This document shows, piece after piece, positions 34,485-46,383 of a stretch of DNA of 64,000 nucleotides; position 1 is the stretch's first letter, and each line of letters starts with the position of its first letter. Origin of the DNA: Salvator merianae (Eukaryota > Chordata > Lepidosauria > Squamata > Teiidae). The notes beneath the pieces were generated by a model. That model made no database searches. It was not told where the DNA came from and saw nothing but the letters and a program-made list of their open reading frames with translations. The stretch is taken from positions 23,489,765 through 23,553,764 of the forward strand of contig QVOM02000049.1 of the NCBI GenBank assembly GCA_003586115.2, written 5' to 3'. The translations under genes and the position numbers were made by a program.

Positions 34485-36507
34485 TAAGAAGAGATTCTTG
34501 CATGAATACAGACTAGCTAATATTTCTGATCCTAAGAGGATCTAAGTTTGGGGACCAGTGCTTTAAAGCATTTTTATCCTATCTGTCATCTCAAAAGCTC
34601 TGAAAGCAGCTTACAAATATCACTATGAAAGTAGTTCCTGCTCTCACCATACTGGACCAGGAGGGCAGCCCAGTGCCCAGTAGACCCATAGAATGTGTTG
34701 TCCACACTATGAATAGTTTTATCTGTACAGGACAAGGTACTGGATTGGGATATGCCAAGAAAATGGCACTGTATCCTGCTTCAACCATGGACTGATTACA
34801 ATCTGTCCATGAAGCATTCTACCCCGGTATCCTGGATTATTGCCCACATGGGGATAGTTTGCAGGCTGCAGTTCAGTATGCCAAACCCAGCACTATTTCA
34901 CCAGACACTCATAAGTGGCACTGGAAACATGCCACTTTTGGGCACCCACCCAAAACATCCCAGCTAGCAACTTCAGAGGCTAGGAGCTTCCACTCCTGGC
35001 CTTCAAAACAGACTGGCCACAGAAATTGCCAAACCAATTAACCTAGCCATTGAAATAGCTGGGGGGGGAGGGGCAGGTGTATCTGATGCTTGGCAGATTT
35101 TCTACAGCTTTTGACAACCCTACTCCAAAGCTGGTCCAGGATAGCTGTCCACAATGAAGACAGGCCCTTGGAGCAGCCAGCACATCATGGGATATACATG
35201 CAGTGTAGAAATGGCCTTAATGAAAAGCAGCATGTTCACGGCCTGTAGAAAGGTCACCTGTGTGGCAGGTTCTCATGAGTCTACTGCTGGGCCAGGAAAC
35301 GCGGTGTGTACGCAGCCAGCACTTCCAGGGCTTCCAGATTTCTCTGTGTTTCTGCCCAGTACAGTTAAGTAACTTGCAAGAAATGGTGCTGTTCCTCCAT
35401 GCCACAGTCGGAGTGCTGGGTGAGTATGGCATTCACTTGGACCAGCATTCATCCCACCACCATGCCACCATAAATGCCCTTTACCCCACTTGAACCGACA
35501 AAGCAGTAGGAAGAGTTCTTACAGCTTTACTTACTGCTATGGCAGCCCTCGACTGCCGCACCACTGGTCTGTACAGTCTTCAAATTATACTGGCCAGCTG
35601 AGCAGCCTGTTGTCGAACAGAGGAAATGGGCCATGGGTTCGGTGACTCCCCCCAGCTGTCATCATCGCAGCCGGGGAATAAAAGTTCCCCGGCTGTAAGG
35701 TTAGCATCCATAACACACAACTACTTTAAGATCAGCACTTGCCACTATGCATGTAATGCTCCTCTTAGTATGCAGAGAGAAGAGCACTATGCTTCTAGCC
35801 TCTTCCCCTTCCCGTTGAGTTCTTGCCAGAGAGAAAACTATTAGCAAAAAAAATCCCCCCTACATGAGAGTGTCTGCATCATTTCCATGATCATGAAACT
35901 AAGAGCTGTTGTAGCTCTGTGTTGCACAGGAGAAAAGACACCAGGTTTAGCCTCCAAAAATTGTAGGTAGGTTCTGGAAAACAGACCAGTTCAAAAACAT
36001 GGAGAACAGCTACCACAGAAATAGTTGGACTGCTGTCCTGTTTAAGCATAAGACCCTTTTTCTGTCCTACCCAAAGCCTTAACAGATTTCCTGCCGCAGC
36101 AGATCTTTCACCACTGTTGCTCACCTTCTTTCCTGGAAATAATATTTACACTGGATTAGCAATTATAATTGTGGGGGAGCACCCAGGATATTATCATATA
36201 TATGAGGCAATAGGATATTAAATCACCCCTGCAAAAATTGCTGTACCATAGGGAACGTAGCAAAAGCATATTAAGTGGCATTTGAACCACCCACACAATG
36301 AACATGCAGTCTGGCAACAATGGTCCTACAGTTGCCAACTTGCTACCAAATGTTATTTTTCCTACGGAAATGCATTTTACTAACTTGAAGACCTGAACAA
36401 AAGAGCCCCATATGGCAAGAGCAGAGAGTGAGAAGGGAGCTGATCATTAGGAACTCTAGGTGCTGCTTACCAAAAGCAACTTTAAAAAAGGGAACATCCA
36501 AATCTTT
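34485..36507. other. Mostly unrecognised sequence
   Basis: A short LINE 3' scrap on the minus strand lies at about 34568-34620 ('tttatcctatctgtcatc', 'gcagcttacaaat'). A hairpin at 35668-35696 ('gccggggaa…ttccccggc') resembles those at 25675 and 38181. The frames at 35154-35493 overlap one another and carry no known domain. Confidence 0.45.
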
Positions 36508-36846
36508 TGGTGCATTCACGTCTAAGTTTTAATACAGTTCCAATCCACTTTCAAAGTGAGAGAACACATCAGCAAAGTGACCAGCGGCGGCCCGTGCCTT
36601 TAAGGGGGGGTGTTCGCGCGCGTGCCATGGCCGTTCGCGGGGTGCTGTGTCACTACGGAGGCCCAGAGGCCCCGCAAACGGCCATGGCACGCGCGCGAAC
36701 ACCCCCCCCCTTAAAGGCACGGGCCGCCGCTGAAAGTGACTAGACATTTTCTTTCCACATTGTCTAACCCAAAGGTGGATTTTCTGAATTAGATATTGCT
36801 GAAAGAAAACAGCTTGACACTTTGCTGATATATTCTCTCACTCTGA
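36508..36846. mobile_element. Palindromic MITE PalB, copy 3, carrying a nested hAT element
   Basis: Left arm 'gcattcacgtctaagtttta' and 'cagttccaatccactttcaa'; right arm 'cttgacactttgctgatata' and 'ttctctcactctga'. Between them lies the 151-bp insertion at 36582-36732. The right terminus of PalB is missing: it ends where the next element begins at 36847, so this side was cut off, perhaps by that insertion. Confidence 0.82.
36582..36732. mobile_element. hAT-type mini-element, near-perfect palindrome, 8-bp target duplication
   Basis: Ends CAGCGGCGGCC and, on the minus strand, CAGCGGCGGCC, with long matching arms ('gtgcctttaaggggg', 'gttcgcgcgcgtgccatggc'). Flanked exactly by AAAGTGAC (36574-36581 and 36733-36740). 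An 8-bp duplication and a CAG terminus are diagnostic of the hAT superfamily. It is CpG-rich and hardly mutated between arms, so it is young. No coding capacity. Confidence 0.93.
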
Positions 36847-37285
36847 GGGCCTGTTCCCACTTTGTACTAGTGGGTGTCCGAGACGCTCACTAGCACAGTG
36901 CTTCCACACTCTGCAAAGACCTTCATGACCAGGAGCAGCATAACGCTGCTCCCCGTCTACTAGCTGCTCCTAATTAGTGCTCCACAGCTTCACCAGGAGC
37001 TGATAGTCAGATCCCGGTAAAATGCATCCATATCCATTTCCGAGTGTGAATGCACCGCCAAGCCTCACTCAGAAACTGTGCCTGCACGTCTGCATGATCT
37101 TGCAGGCGGAATCTCAATTGTGCCTGTGTGTGCCCGTGCACAGCACAGCACTGCTGGTTGCCCTGGCAGTGGCTGGACACTTCCCGGCCAATGCCATGGT
37201 ACAGATCCAGCAAGGCTACCAGCATTCACGTCGTGAATGCTCATAGCCTGCTGATGGTAAGTACCGCAGACAGTGTACCAGGCCC
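36847..37285. mobile_element. MITE, family M3, copy 2
   Basis: Begins GGGCCTGTTCCCACTTTG and ends 'agtgtaccaggccc'. Related in reverse orientation to 17239-17758 ('gtgcacagcacagcactgctgg', 'cagtggctggacacttcc' here). No clear target duplication (TGA against ATA). Abuts PalB copy 3. No coding capacity. Confidence 0.75.
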
Positions 37286-38868
37286 ATAGCCAACTCCATA
37301 TATATAGGGGGGATCACAAATTTGGGGGTGAACAATTGCCTGTCTTGACTATCCCAGGCCCTGACTCACCTCCAGACTCCACCCCTAGGCGATCCTGTAC
37401 TGCCACATCACTTTGGGTGTCTGATCTGCTAGAGCTGGTTCTGGAACCCAGGCAATTGTAATAACCCCCATATAAGCAAAGGTGCAATTGCCGTGCACCA
37501 ATATGATTCTCCTGGACCTTCATTTCCCTTTTACCCCAGGCGCTATAGATTATCCAAACATGACATGAAATACTTGCCTTCCAGTTAGGAGTGACTTCCT
37601 AATTTCAACTTCACCATCTCAACTTCAGGCACATCCACAAATCTTGGCCTGACTCACCCCAACTGTCATGCAGGATGAAAAACGGTATGTTTGATCCTGA
37701 AACCTAAAGTGGCATCTGGGCCTCGCCGACAACCCAGATGATGAGTATCCTAAACCGTGTGGTTAATTGTGATCTCTGTGAGCTTTTCTGCAAAAAACAC
37801 CAGGAAAGATGTGTACGACGGAATGCAACCAATGAGTGCTCCTTCCCCCTTAACACGGAGCCTTGCATCACAAAATATTAAAGTGGGTCTGGCTGGGACA
37901 GAGGCTGCATCCACATGGGTGGAAGAGAGCACTCGGCGAAGGCCCAAGGGCATAGCATCTTCATATTGGTAGTGACCCCAGCAATGAAACATATCTCCAA
38001 GGACCAGCAAGTGACCCCATAGGCATCCTTCTAGCAGAGTGGGAAGATCAGCTCTGAGGATTCTTGCATCAGCACCCTGAAGAAAGATCCCAGTTGTATG
38101 AGCAGCCTACCTGCCCCGTGCTCTCCAAGCAAAGCACAAGCACAAGTGCTAGAAATGGAATGCCACTTTCATTGGCTGTAACTTCGAAGCCGGGAACATT
38201 TGTTCCCTGGCTTTGAAGCTGGTGAGGGGGGTGGCATGAAGATACGACATGACCTGCCTCTGGAGCATAGAAAGCACTTCAGCCAGGAAATGCAGTGGAA
38301 GTTTATTTGCTCCATCACAATTTGAGAGGTCACATAAACGGAAAGTGTAAAGGCAATATGGTAGTTAAAAACAGAAGGTTAGAAACAAAGAAATGCAGGT
38401 TGAAGACATGAATCAGAATGGTTTCCTGTGGTCTTCCTAAGAGTGGGCAAATATAAATTCAGTTGAATTTCAGTTTGCTTGAATGAACTTTTTTGTTTGT
38501 TTCAACAGCATTTGGGCAACAGGCATTGACCTCATTCAGTTTTTGCAATCTGGTGGACTTCCTGCTGCTTTTTGTAATTCACGATGACCATGAATAAGTT
38601 TCACAGCTGGTTGATTTGAGGGGATGAGAGGAATTTGAGGCATTGTGCCAGCAAACGGATGGTTGGGCAAGGACAACAGGGGTGGCAGCACTGTTTTAGT
38701 GGGAAAATATGGCCATGGTAGGCAAATGATGAGTGAAAAAAAGCTCATATGCCAGGCCTACTCCCTCCATCCATATATTTGTTGATGGCAGACTACACAG
38801 TCTGTCCACTTGTACTTTAGGCAGATCCACTTGACAGCTGCAAAAAGATTGTGTGCTTGCACAGATTC
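37286..38868. other. Unrecognised sequence
   Basis: No gene recognised. A hairpin at 38181-38222 ('ttcgaagccgggaac' against 'gttccctggctttgaag') resembles those at 25675 and 35668 and may mark another copy of that undescribed element, whose ends I could not define. Confidence 0.42.
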
Positions 38869-38871
38869 TGA

Positions 38872-39310
38872 GGCCGTCTCCAGATGCTGGCTGAATAGAA
38901 TGTTAACAGGTGATATTCTGGAGAAAAGCCCCTCCCAAATGACCACCTGTTGATTAGACAGTGCAGGGAATTGCACTGTCTGTGCACTTTTTGGTGATGC
39001 GCACATCCAGATATTTTGCCAGCATGAAATATCCGGAAGTGTGCAATCGTGACCACTGCGCATGCACGTCCATCTTTTTGGCCCCACAGATGCATGGTGG
39101 CCAGAGCAACAATGGCAGCTCCAGCTACAAGGTAAGTGATAGCACTATTTTGGGGAAACCTGCCACCAGAGGCAGGTTTTCCAGAAACAGGGTATCATGC
39201 ATTTTAGGGGGGATATAGTGTAGCTATGGTGGGGTTGCCACAGATACGTGTGGTAATTCCACCATAGCAGCACTATAATGACACTATATTCCCTGTGTCT
39301 GGATGGGTCC
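38872..39310. mobile_element. MITE, family M4, copy 3 (complete), target duplication TGA
   Basis: A 439-bp element with termini GGCCGTCTCCAGATGCTGG and, on the minus strand, GGACCCATCCAGACACAGG. TGA flanks both sides (38869-38871, 39311-39313). Interior as in 27650-28090, including the hairpin of 'attttggggaaacctgcc' with 'ggcaggttttccagaaac'. No coding capacity. Confidence 0.88.
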
Positions 39311-39384
39311 TGAAATTTGTATTTTCCAGCCAAAATGGAACCTGGAATAGGTGGCAGCAGCCCAACTGCAGGCATGCTTGGCTG

Positions 39385-40745
39385 AGGAAGATGATCTATA
39401 TCCTTCTCAATCTGACTTCAGACCTAGTCATAGCACTAAGATTGCCTTAATCACCCCGAACAATGACAATTTGTAAGAGAAGAATAGGGGAAATGAGTTC
39501 CTGTTAGTTTTCCTGGATCTTTCAGGGGCTTTTGATACTGTTGATCACGATATCCTTTTGGAATTTCTGGCTTTAGAAGCTTGAGCTTGAGAACACTGTT
39601 CTACAGTGGTCCCAGTCCTATCTCCAGGGCAGATTCCAAACAGTAATCATAGGAGAGTTTTGCGCATCCCTGTGGGCACGGTGCTATTAGGAATTATCAT
39701 AAGGAGATCCGGAATGTGGTATTATCAGTATGCTAATGATACCCAACCATATCTCTGTTCCATCAGGTCAAGCAGTTCAGGTCCTTGACTAATGCCTAGA
39801 TAAGAGATATTAGGTGAAAGCACAACAGAAATTGAAGGAGAATGCTCTTGATCTCCATCAGACACCTTGCCGCATTACTTCCTGGTTCTATGCAGTTGGA
39901 TGTGGTTGGGTCCACATCACAGTTGCGTACAGTGTCATCACACAGGAATGAAACCTAGCCTATTAGATAACTAAAGCCCTTCAATAACAGAGATTATCTG
40001 GCCACAGTGATCCACACTCTTGTGACCTAAAGGCTAGAGTACCATTGTGTGCTCTATGTGGGGCTTCCCTTGACGATGGTTTGGAAGCTGGAGTTACAGC
40101 AAAACACTCTGGCTAGACTGCTAGCAGAAGCTCCAGGTTGGGCTCATATCATTGGGCTCATATCATCCCAGTCCTCAAAGATCTGCTCTGGCTGCCACTG
40201 TACTTTCCGATCCAACTCAAGAATTTCATCCTGATATATAAAGTCATACACATTTTGGACCTCAGATATATGAGGAAACATCTCCTCCCGTATAATCCGG
40301 TTCATGAATTAAGGTCTGCTGGATACATCCTCCTGATGGTTTGGATTAGGATTAGGATTATAATTTTACAGTGAAGAGGGTGCCCTTGAAAAATCTTTGG
40401 ACAGACTTTGGAATAATTTTCCCCAAGAAATATGCCAAGCTCCAACACTAAACATCTTTCCATACCTTGTAAAAATGTATCATTTCACCTAGGCCCTTGA
40501 AGACTATTATTAATCTCTTATGGCAGCTAATACCTGACTGGAGTTTTTGGAGTTTTTATTCATATTTTTATGCATACATATATATATTTCTTCTAGGTTT
40601 ATTTGCATAGATTTCATGTGTTAAAGTGTTTTTATTCTGAATGTATTTTAAGGGATTTTTATGAACTTCAGTTGTTATTTGTGCTTGGTGACTTGTTCAG
40701 TTCCCTGGGACTTTAGTGAAGGACAGTATAAAAATATAAATAAAT
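39385..40745 (+). pseudogene. L2-type LINE remnant (reverse transcriptase to 3' end)
   Basis: The frame at about 39507-39590 encodes LLVFLDLSGAFDTVDHDILL, the first catalytic-aspartate motif of L2/CR1/Jockey-type reverse transcriptases. Near 39730 QYANDTQPYL stands where QYADDTQ is expected, so the second catalytic aspartate is mutated. The C-terminal L2 signature lies at about 40170-40320: LKDLLWLPLYFPIQLKNFIL, then LIYKVIHILDLRYM and LRSAGYI. A 3' UTR follows with the ATAAATAAATGA tail ending near 40745. Multiple stops and frameshifts. A (GGATTA)3 string lies at 40342. Confidence 0.88.
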
Positions 40746-42069
40746 GAAGCAAACCCCTTTTTTAAAAAGTTTCTTTAATGCAATCCAAGTTCAGTTTTTG
40801 GAAACTGGCCTATATCTCAGATGACTAGTGTCATCTCAGCATGTTCTGACTGGAGCCACTGCCTGTAAGTATTCGGCAAGCCCCCAGCACTCTGCAGTAA
40901 CAAGGGCAACAAAAATGGTCTTCCTCACGCTCCCTTCAAGGGCATATTCCTTGATCCATTCCAGTAATTTGGGTAGGCACTGGTCTAGGTCAGGAGCTGT
41001 ACAGACCTGTCAAGGTCTGTTCCATTCTGTCAACATAGCCAGGTTTAGCAGCTGCAGGGCCCAGTTTGGGGCCATGCTAGCACAACCTAGGTTGGCTTGG
41101 AGCCAGCCCAGACCATGGCAGTACTTTATAGTTATTTTATAGCCTTTTGCAGCTGCAGGTTGCACTGGACAGCTGAAACCTAAGGCTACTGAGGTACTCC
41201 AAATGCCATCCTGAGCTGCTAGCATGTGGGCCCTGTGAGTCTGTGGCCCTGTTAAGTCCAACAGGTGCAGATGGCCTAAAGACAGCCTTGCATGTGGGGC
41301 ATTTTTTAAAAAATCTTTTCTTGAGTTATGAGATTTTCTATTCCATTCTTTACAATGGATTTCTAAATAACGTTTTTCGAAAAAATGGCCTAAACAAGGG
41401 AGCAGGTGCCTTTTTTATTGTCCTCAAGAGCATGAAGCCTGATAGATACCATCCATTCTTTGCTTCTCAGTATAAAGACAGCCTTCTTTAAACTGCTGCT
41501 TCAACACCCATAAACACAGAAGTAGGGTTTCAAAAACAAATATAAAAACCCTCCAATGATCGGGGGCTTATCTTCAATGTCAGCACAGATTAGGGCACTG
41601 AGGGCGAAAAGGTCAGAAGTATGTTGAAAGGACTCTGTCCATAGTAGATTCAATCTAACAAATCTGTTCCAGCAAAAACTTCACAAGTGCAAGCAAGTGG
41701 TGGTCCAAGGAGCGATGGGGCCACGTGGGGAAAGACTCTGGAGAGAGCTTTGATTTGATCTCACTGAACCATGTTTCCGTCCACAACAGAACACATCTTG
41801 TTTTCACATGGCATGGGCTATCCCATGCCACCCTAACCCACGTTAGGCAGTCCAGCTAAGAGCCATCTGCATGGTGGGCAGCCACCAGCAGCCAGACTCT
41901 GAATGCCAGGCACTTTTCATTCCTGCCTTTAGGAGTTTCCAGGAGTGCCTATATTGGGGTGCCGCAATTTCCAGCATCACTTCCAAGCAATGCTTCCTCG
42001 TACTTTGCTGAAATGGGCTCCCCATCATACCCCAGCCTACGGAAGCATGCCTACTGCACACCTCTATGG
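40746..42069. other. Unrecognised sequence
   Basis: No gene recognised; the 104-codon frame at 40828-41142 has no known domain. Confidence 0.4.
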
Positions 42070-42231
42070 TCTAGGTCCCTGCGATATGCATGCTAGTATA
42101 GACTACGGCAAGCCCCACTTCCAGGATATTATCTGGGCCACTCAGGGCCTGCTGTAGTCTGTACTGGCAGGCAAATGGCATCTTCCTCTTCCGGGATATA
42201 ATGTGGAACGAGGCCTAGTGCAGAAAGGACC
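42070..42231. mobile_element. Degenerate palindromic MITE PalA
   Basis: Centre 'gcatgctagtatagactac', second arm 'gtagtctgtactggcaggc', right end 'gcctagtgcagaaaggacc'. The left arm is poorly preserved, so this is an old or rearranged copy. Confidence 0.68.
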
Positions 42232-45054
42232 TAGGATACAGGCCCCTGGTCTGGTTGTAGAACTCATTGTTGAGGTCCACCAGTAGACCACGCTTGGGTA
42301 CCATTTCGGTGCCCTGTCCTGGTCTCTAGCTTCATCTAATGCAGATGAAACATGCTAAGAGGGGCATGTGGAGGGCAGACCCCTTGACTCCTGTTTAACC
42401 AAACCACCGGTGAGGGTTGAAAGGACCATAGTTTGGTGAGATCAAGGGGAAACCTCAATGCCGAGCTTCACCTCACTCCTTCATCCTCCCAGAAGCAATC
42501 TCTGTGGCACCCCTGGAATTTATTGTAATATGTTAGGTTTCTGACGAAATCCTCCCTGACACTCATAATAGGGACCAAATTGCCTGGTACAGAAAAGATG
42601 ATAAACATCTATGGCTGCATCCACACACAGCATAAAAAGAGTGGTCTCTGATTGCCCCTGGGGCCCAGCAGACAGGCAGGCTTGCCCTATTAGACCTATT
42701 GGCCACCTCTAAGATAAGAAATCTGCCCATGGAGGTGACCCATGGGCAGGGCACAATAAATGTCAAGGGTAGATTGCATCTGCATTCCCTCTCTCCCTAT
42801 TGTGTAAGGTATAGGCCCATCCAGATGGAGGGAATACAGTGCCATTACATGATGCGAGCCTAGGAGATTGAAGGAGGCACCTCACAAGGAGGCCACCATC
42901 TCAGCCTCTGTGTGTGGGCACCACTGCTCACCAATTGCCACCCTGGCTGGTGGCAGTGGAGATAATGAGACACTCTGGCTAAGTCATGATGAAGAAGGCA
43001 CTACCACCACCACAGCTAACACTGCAAATGGAGCCATGGCTTACGTCAACTCTGGTTGGATCAAGACCTTTTGGTGCCTCAAGAAAGTAACCAGATGTGG
43101 TCCCCTTGCTTACCTATAGCCAGAACCATCACATGCTAGCAGCTGGATCCTGCTTCAGTGCTGCTGGGGCCAGCCTCCTCTGCCACGCAAGAGATAAAGG
43201 CAGACCATATGACAAACACTGGATCCTATACTTGCTGACACTTCCCATCAATCCAAAACCCAGCCTCTGAATTGGCAATCTCTCAAAATAATTTAGTTAT
43301 GTAACCCTCTCCAACCAGGTACTTGAAAAAAGCAAATACACGTTATGCCTTATGAATGACCTCTACACAGATACCTAAGCTCGCTTTGATCTATTTTTAA
43401 TCTATATATACTTGGAACAGGGTGGGACTCTTGTAGAGCTAGAATAATTTATGTTAGCCCAAAGTCTCAGGGAAAAGACCACACCAAGGCCTTGCTGCTT
43501 AGTGATCATCCTTTATTTTTAAAAAAACACAAGGGAATAATTCATTCAAGCTTTTGTGAAATTTGTTCCTTTGTTGCATACCTCTTGATGTTATTTTTGC
43601 TTTGATCTTTGACAATACGCAGTTCTGTGAAAGAAGACCTATGAAAAGAAAGACAGGCAAAACAATATCAGCAAAGCAGTGTGTGACTATTTTTTTTAAA
43701 GCGCCATAATATGGTGGGTGATCCTAAACAAGAGAAGAATTCTCCCTTGTTATTTGCCGTTTTAATTATCACAAGTTTCGTGTGCCTGCAGTTGCACACT
43801 TCTGTAGAATTTTGGTGTCTGTGACCCACTTAACTCACATGGTCAAGAGTTAGTGAGATGGTGGCACTTTTCTGTAGGTGTCATCACAGGCACAAAGCTT
43901 CTTTTTAAAAAAAAAAGTTATAGTTAGCAAGGTCTTGCTGGTCACCACTCAGGCCATTTCTACCATGCTTGCCATTGACTGCCAAGGGCCACGTGCCTTC
44001 ACCAATGGCACACATTGCCTTGGCAAAGAAAGTTGAGGAGTCAGGGCAGGAGGCAGCCCCAAGGCTGTGGCAGCCATCAACTTTTAGGTGGATTCATCCA
44101 ATGTATGGTATGCCTCTGAAATATTGAAGACAAGTGGAAGTCAGTTGCATCTATTAGGCATAAACTCTTATGGGCTCAAGTGGCATTAGGAGCAAGCTGA
44201 TTTTTTTTCCTTATAAAGTTTTCAAATGCAGCTCCTCCTAATCCCTATTTTTGTATCAGTGTAATGACTTAGGATGTATCTATAAATCCTCACAAATCAT
44301 GACAGAAAACTGCACACTAACAACTTGCTGGCAGGATACGTATGGGGCTGTGATAGTGCCATGGGACTGCCCTGATAGAACAGGGGCCACCCATCTGTCC
44401 ACCCTTGCTGCACCATGAGGGTGCTCCTAGGATGCAGGGTGCAGAATGTTCCTAAGCCTGTTGAGCACCCATTCCGCTGTAAGTGCCCATTAGAGAGCTA
44501 TAACAGCAGAACAATAGAGAGAGTTTTCATAACATTTCATATCATTCTCCCTCCAGCAGACTTGCCAGCATAGTGCTTTCTCTTTTGCTGAACAGGAAAG
44601 TGACCAATTTCTGCAGTCATCTCCTGTGTTCAACAAAATAGTCCTGTACTGTAACATCAAAGCTGAAGAATGAAAGTTTCTCAGCTGTGATGTTTTCACC
44701 ATCAGGAACCTCTGTAGCATTAATAGATCCCTGCTCACTGTGCTGTTACTGCTCATGCAGAACCTGTCTATAACAGATCCATCAGTAGAGTTACTAACAA
44801 ATGTAATTAGTTTCTCCTAAGCAAAAGTATTTGATTTAGAATTATAGTAATAGGATTTCTACTTCTAGGTAAGAAGAGGTATCATCTGCAACTTATAGAG
44901 GACTTTTGAAAAGGGAGTAATAGCACAAAGCAATAAAACGATTATTAACAAGTGGCATAAAAAGATAACATCTTAATTCAGGAATAGACAAGTACTATGA
45001 AGTTGGGAACAAGCTTTCAAATTCCTAGAACTCTAGACCTGTAAAGCTCCTCAT
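42232..45054. other. Unrecognised 2.8-kb stretch
   Basis: No gene recognised. The start of a 'ggctgcatccacacacag' segment near 42611 and 'ggcccatccagatggaggga' near 42811 look like ends of small DNA elements related to M4, but I could not define a whole copy. 'caagaccttttggtgcctca' at 43063 repeats a scrap from 33228. Confidence 0.4.
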
Positions 45055-45325
45055 GACCTTATGATCATTAGATTGTTCCTAAATTAAAGGATTCACCTGT
45101 AGTGTCTGCTTTAAAATCAGCTGAAGACATACCTTTTCACACAAACTTTTGAAGTTGTGTTACAGAGGACAGAACTTTTAAAAATTAATGTTTGATATTA
45201 TTTGTGTTTGTTTTAAGTTAAAAGCTTTATCTTCAATTATTTTTAATTATGAGTGTTGCCCTGGGCTCTTTTGAGGTAGAATGAGAGACAAGAAACATCA
45301 AATACAATAAATGGTAAGCATAATG
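45055..45325 (+). repeat. L2-type LINE 3' end fragment
   Basis: Contains 'ctgaagacataccttttcac', a conserved L2 coding-end segment, then AT-rich 3' UTR and 'gttgccctgggctcttttga' followed by 'atacaataaatgg', matching the usual L2 3' terminus. Truncated at its 5' side. Confidence 0.75.
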
Positions 45326-45850
45326 AACTGTGTAAATAAACCTACTGTGATATTTGGTTTGCTAGGACTTCTTTATTGCTCTTGTACTGCTTTCTATTAT
45401 CTTGTACCCATATAATATTTTCCCTACTAATTCACATACTCATTTTTATGTGTCACAGTCTGGCCCCTGTTGACTATGACAAATGTGGATCTTTCCCAAA
45501 CTCAGAACTAGGTCTGTGGCATTGAAGACAGATCTCTCCCCTGCTACTAACGACAGCAGAAATAGCATCTGTGATTTTTGTAGTACTCCAGGCTGGAAGA
45601 GGACAAATTGCTTCTATTGAATGCAGCCTGGGAAAAAAAGGTAGATGATTTTTAAAAGCCAATTTGATCTTAGTGAACCTTCACCCCCTAAAAGGTGCTC
45701 ATCTATTCTCTGGGGTGTTTTTTACAAAACGAAATCAAGACCATATCCTATACCACCTACAGCAAGGGGAATCAAAGGCAGCTCCAGCCAGAAATTAATC
45801 TGCTCTCTGCAAATGATAAATGGATATTTTATCACTGCCAACAGAGAAAT
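45326..45850. other. Unrecognised sequence
   Basis: No gene or repeat recognised. Confidence 0.4.
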
Positions 45851-45866
45851 AGTATTTATTTCTACA

Positions 45867-46006
45867 TTCCATATGTTCTAGGTTAGGTTGGGGGGGGGGG
45901 GTCACCAGGGAGGTGGGGGATTTTCATGTATTGTTTTGGTTTGTTTTGATTTTGTATAACAAATGTTTTATTTAATAAAATAAAAATATTAAAATTAAAT
46001 TTAAAA
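45867..46006 (+). mobile_element. Short 5'-truncated L1-like insertion with a 16-bp target duplication
   Basis: Only 140 bases: a G-rich tract (GGGGGGGGGGGG and 'gggaggtggggg'), T-rich DNA, AATAAAATAAAA and an A-rich tail. Both sides carry the identical 16-mer AGTATTTATTTCTACA (45851-45866 and 46007-46022). A long exact duplication plus A-rich tail is the mark of target-primed reverse transcription by an L1-type machinery. The exact match implies a recent event. Confidence 0.9.
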
Positions 46007-46022
46007 AGTATTTATTTCTACA

Positions 46023-46147
46023 TGTAGAAAGCATATAGAACCTAAAAGGAAAATAAAACACAGTGTTGCATATTTTTATTTACATTATTTCTTCCCTTCT
46101 CCTATACTGTATTTTTTTTACCCCCTCTGGACAGAAAATCCCTTCAA
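46023..46147. other. Unrecognised sequence
   Basis: Short AT-rich spacer; nothing recognised. Confidence 0.4.
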
Positions 46148-46383
46148 TGAATAGACTAGCATGCGGGTGGCAGGTCCCTATTCCAGGATATAATCCAGGG
46201 CTGCATCCAGACATCATTTCCTAATTCCACTATATTTGGATATTCTGGAATAAAGCATGGCTATTCTGGAATCTCCAGGAGATTCCAGAATAGCCATGCT
46301 TTATTCCAGAATATCCAAATATAGTGGAATAAGGAAGTAATGTCTGGATGCAGCCCAGAATAAGGGCCAGTGCAGAAAAGGCC
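46148..46383. mobile_element. Right half of palindromic MITE PalA, carrying a nested PalC
   Basis: Reads 'agcatgcgggtggcaggtcc', 'attccaggatataatccag', then is interrupted at 46199-46355, and resumes 'aataagggccagtgcagaaa'. The uninterrupted order is seen in the paralogue at 47297-47337 ('atacaatccagaataaggt'). The left half of the PalA palindrome is missing. Confidence 0.88.
46199..46355. mobile_element. Palindromic MITE PalC, copy 1, target duplication CAG
   Basis: A 157-bp element whose two arms pair around base 46277, with 53 consecutive perfect base pairs next to the centre. Termini GGCTGCATCCAGACAT on both strands. Flanked by CAG (46196-46198 and 46356-46358), a CWG-type 3-bp duplication. 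Copies at 57511 and 61436. It could transcribe into a very stable hairpin RNA. Confidence 0.93.

Noticed and set aside
40342..40361. Interstitial telomere repeat
   Set aside because: Only three GGATTA units, and the vertebrate telomere unit is TTAGGG; it lies within an L2 3' region.
39385..40745. Possible active reverse transcriptase
   Set aside because: Stops and frameshifts throughout, and the second catalytic aspartate motif reads YAND.
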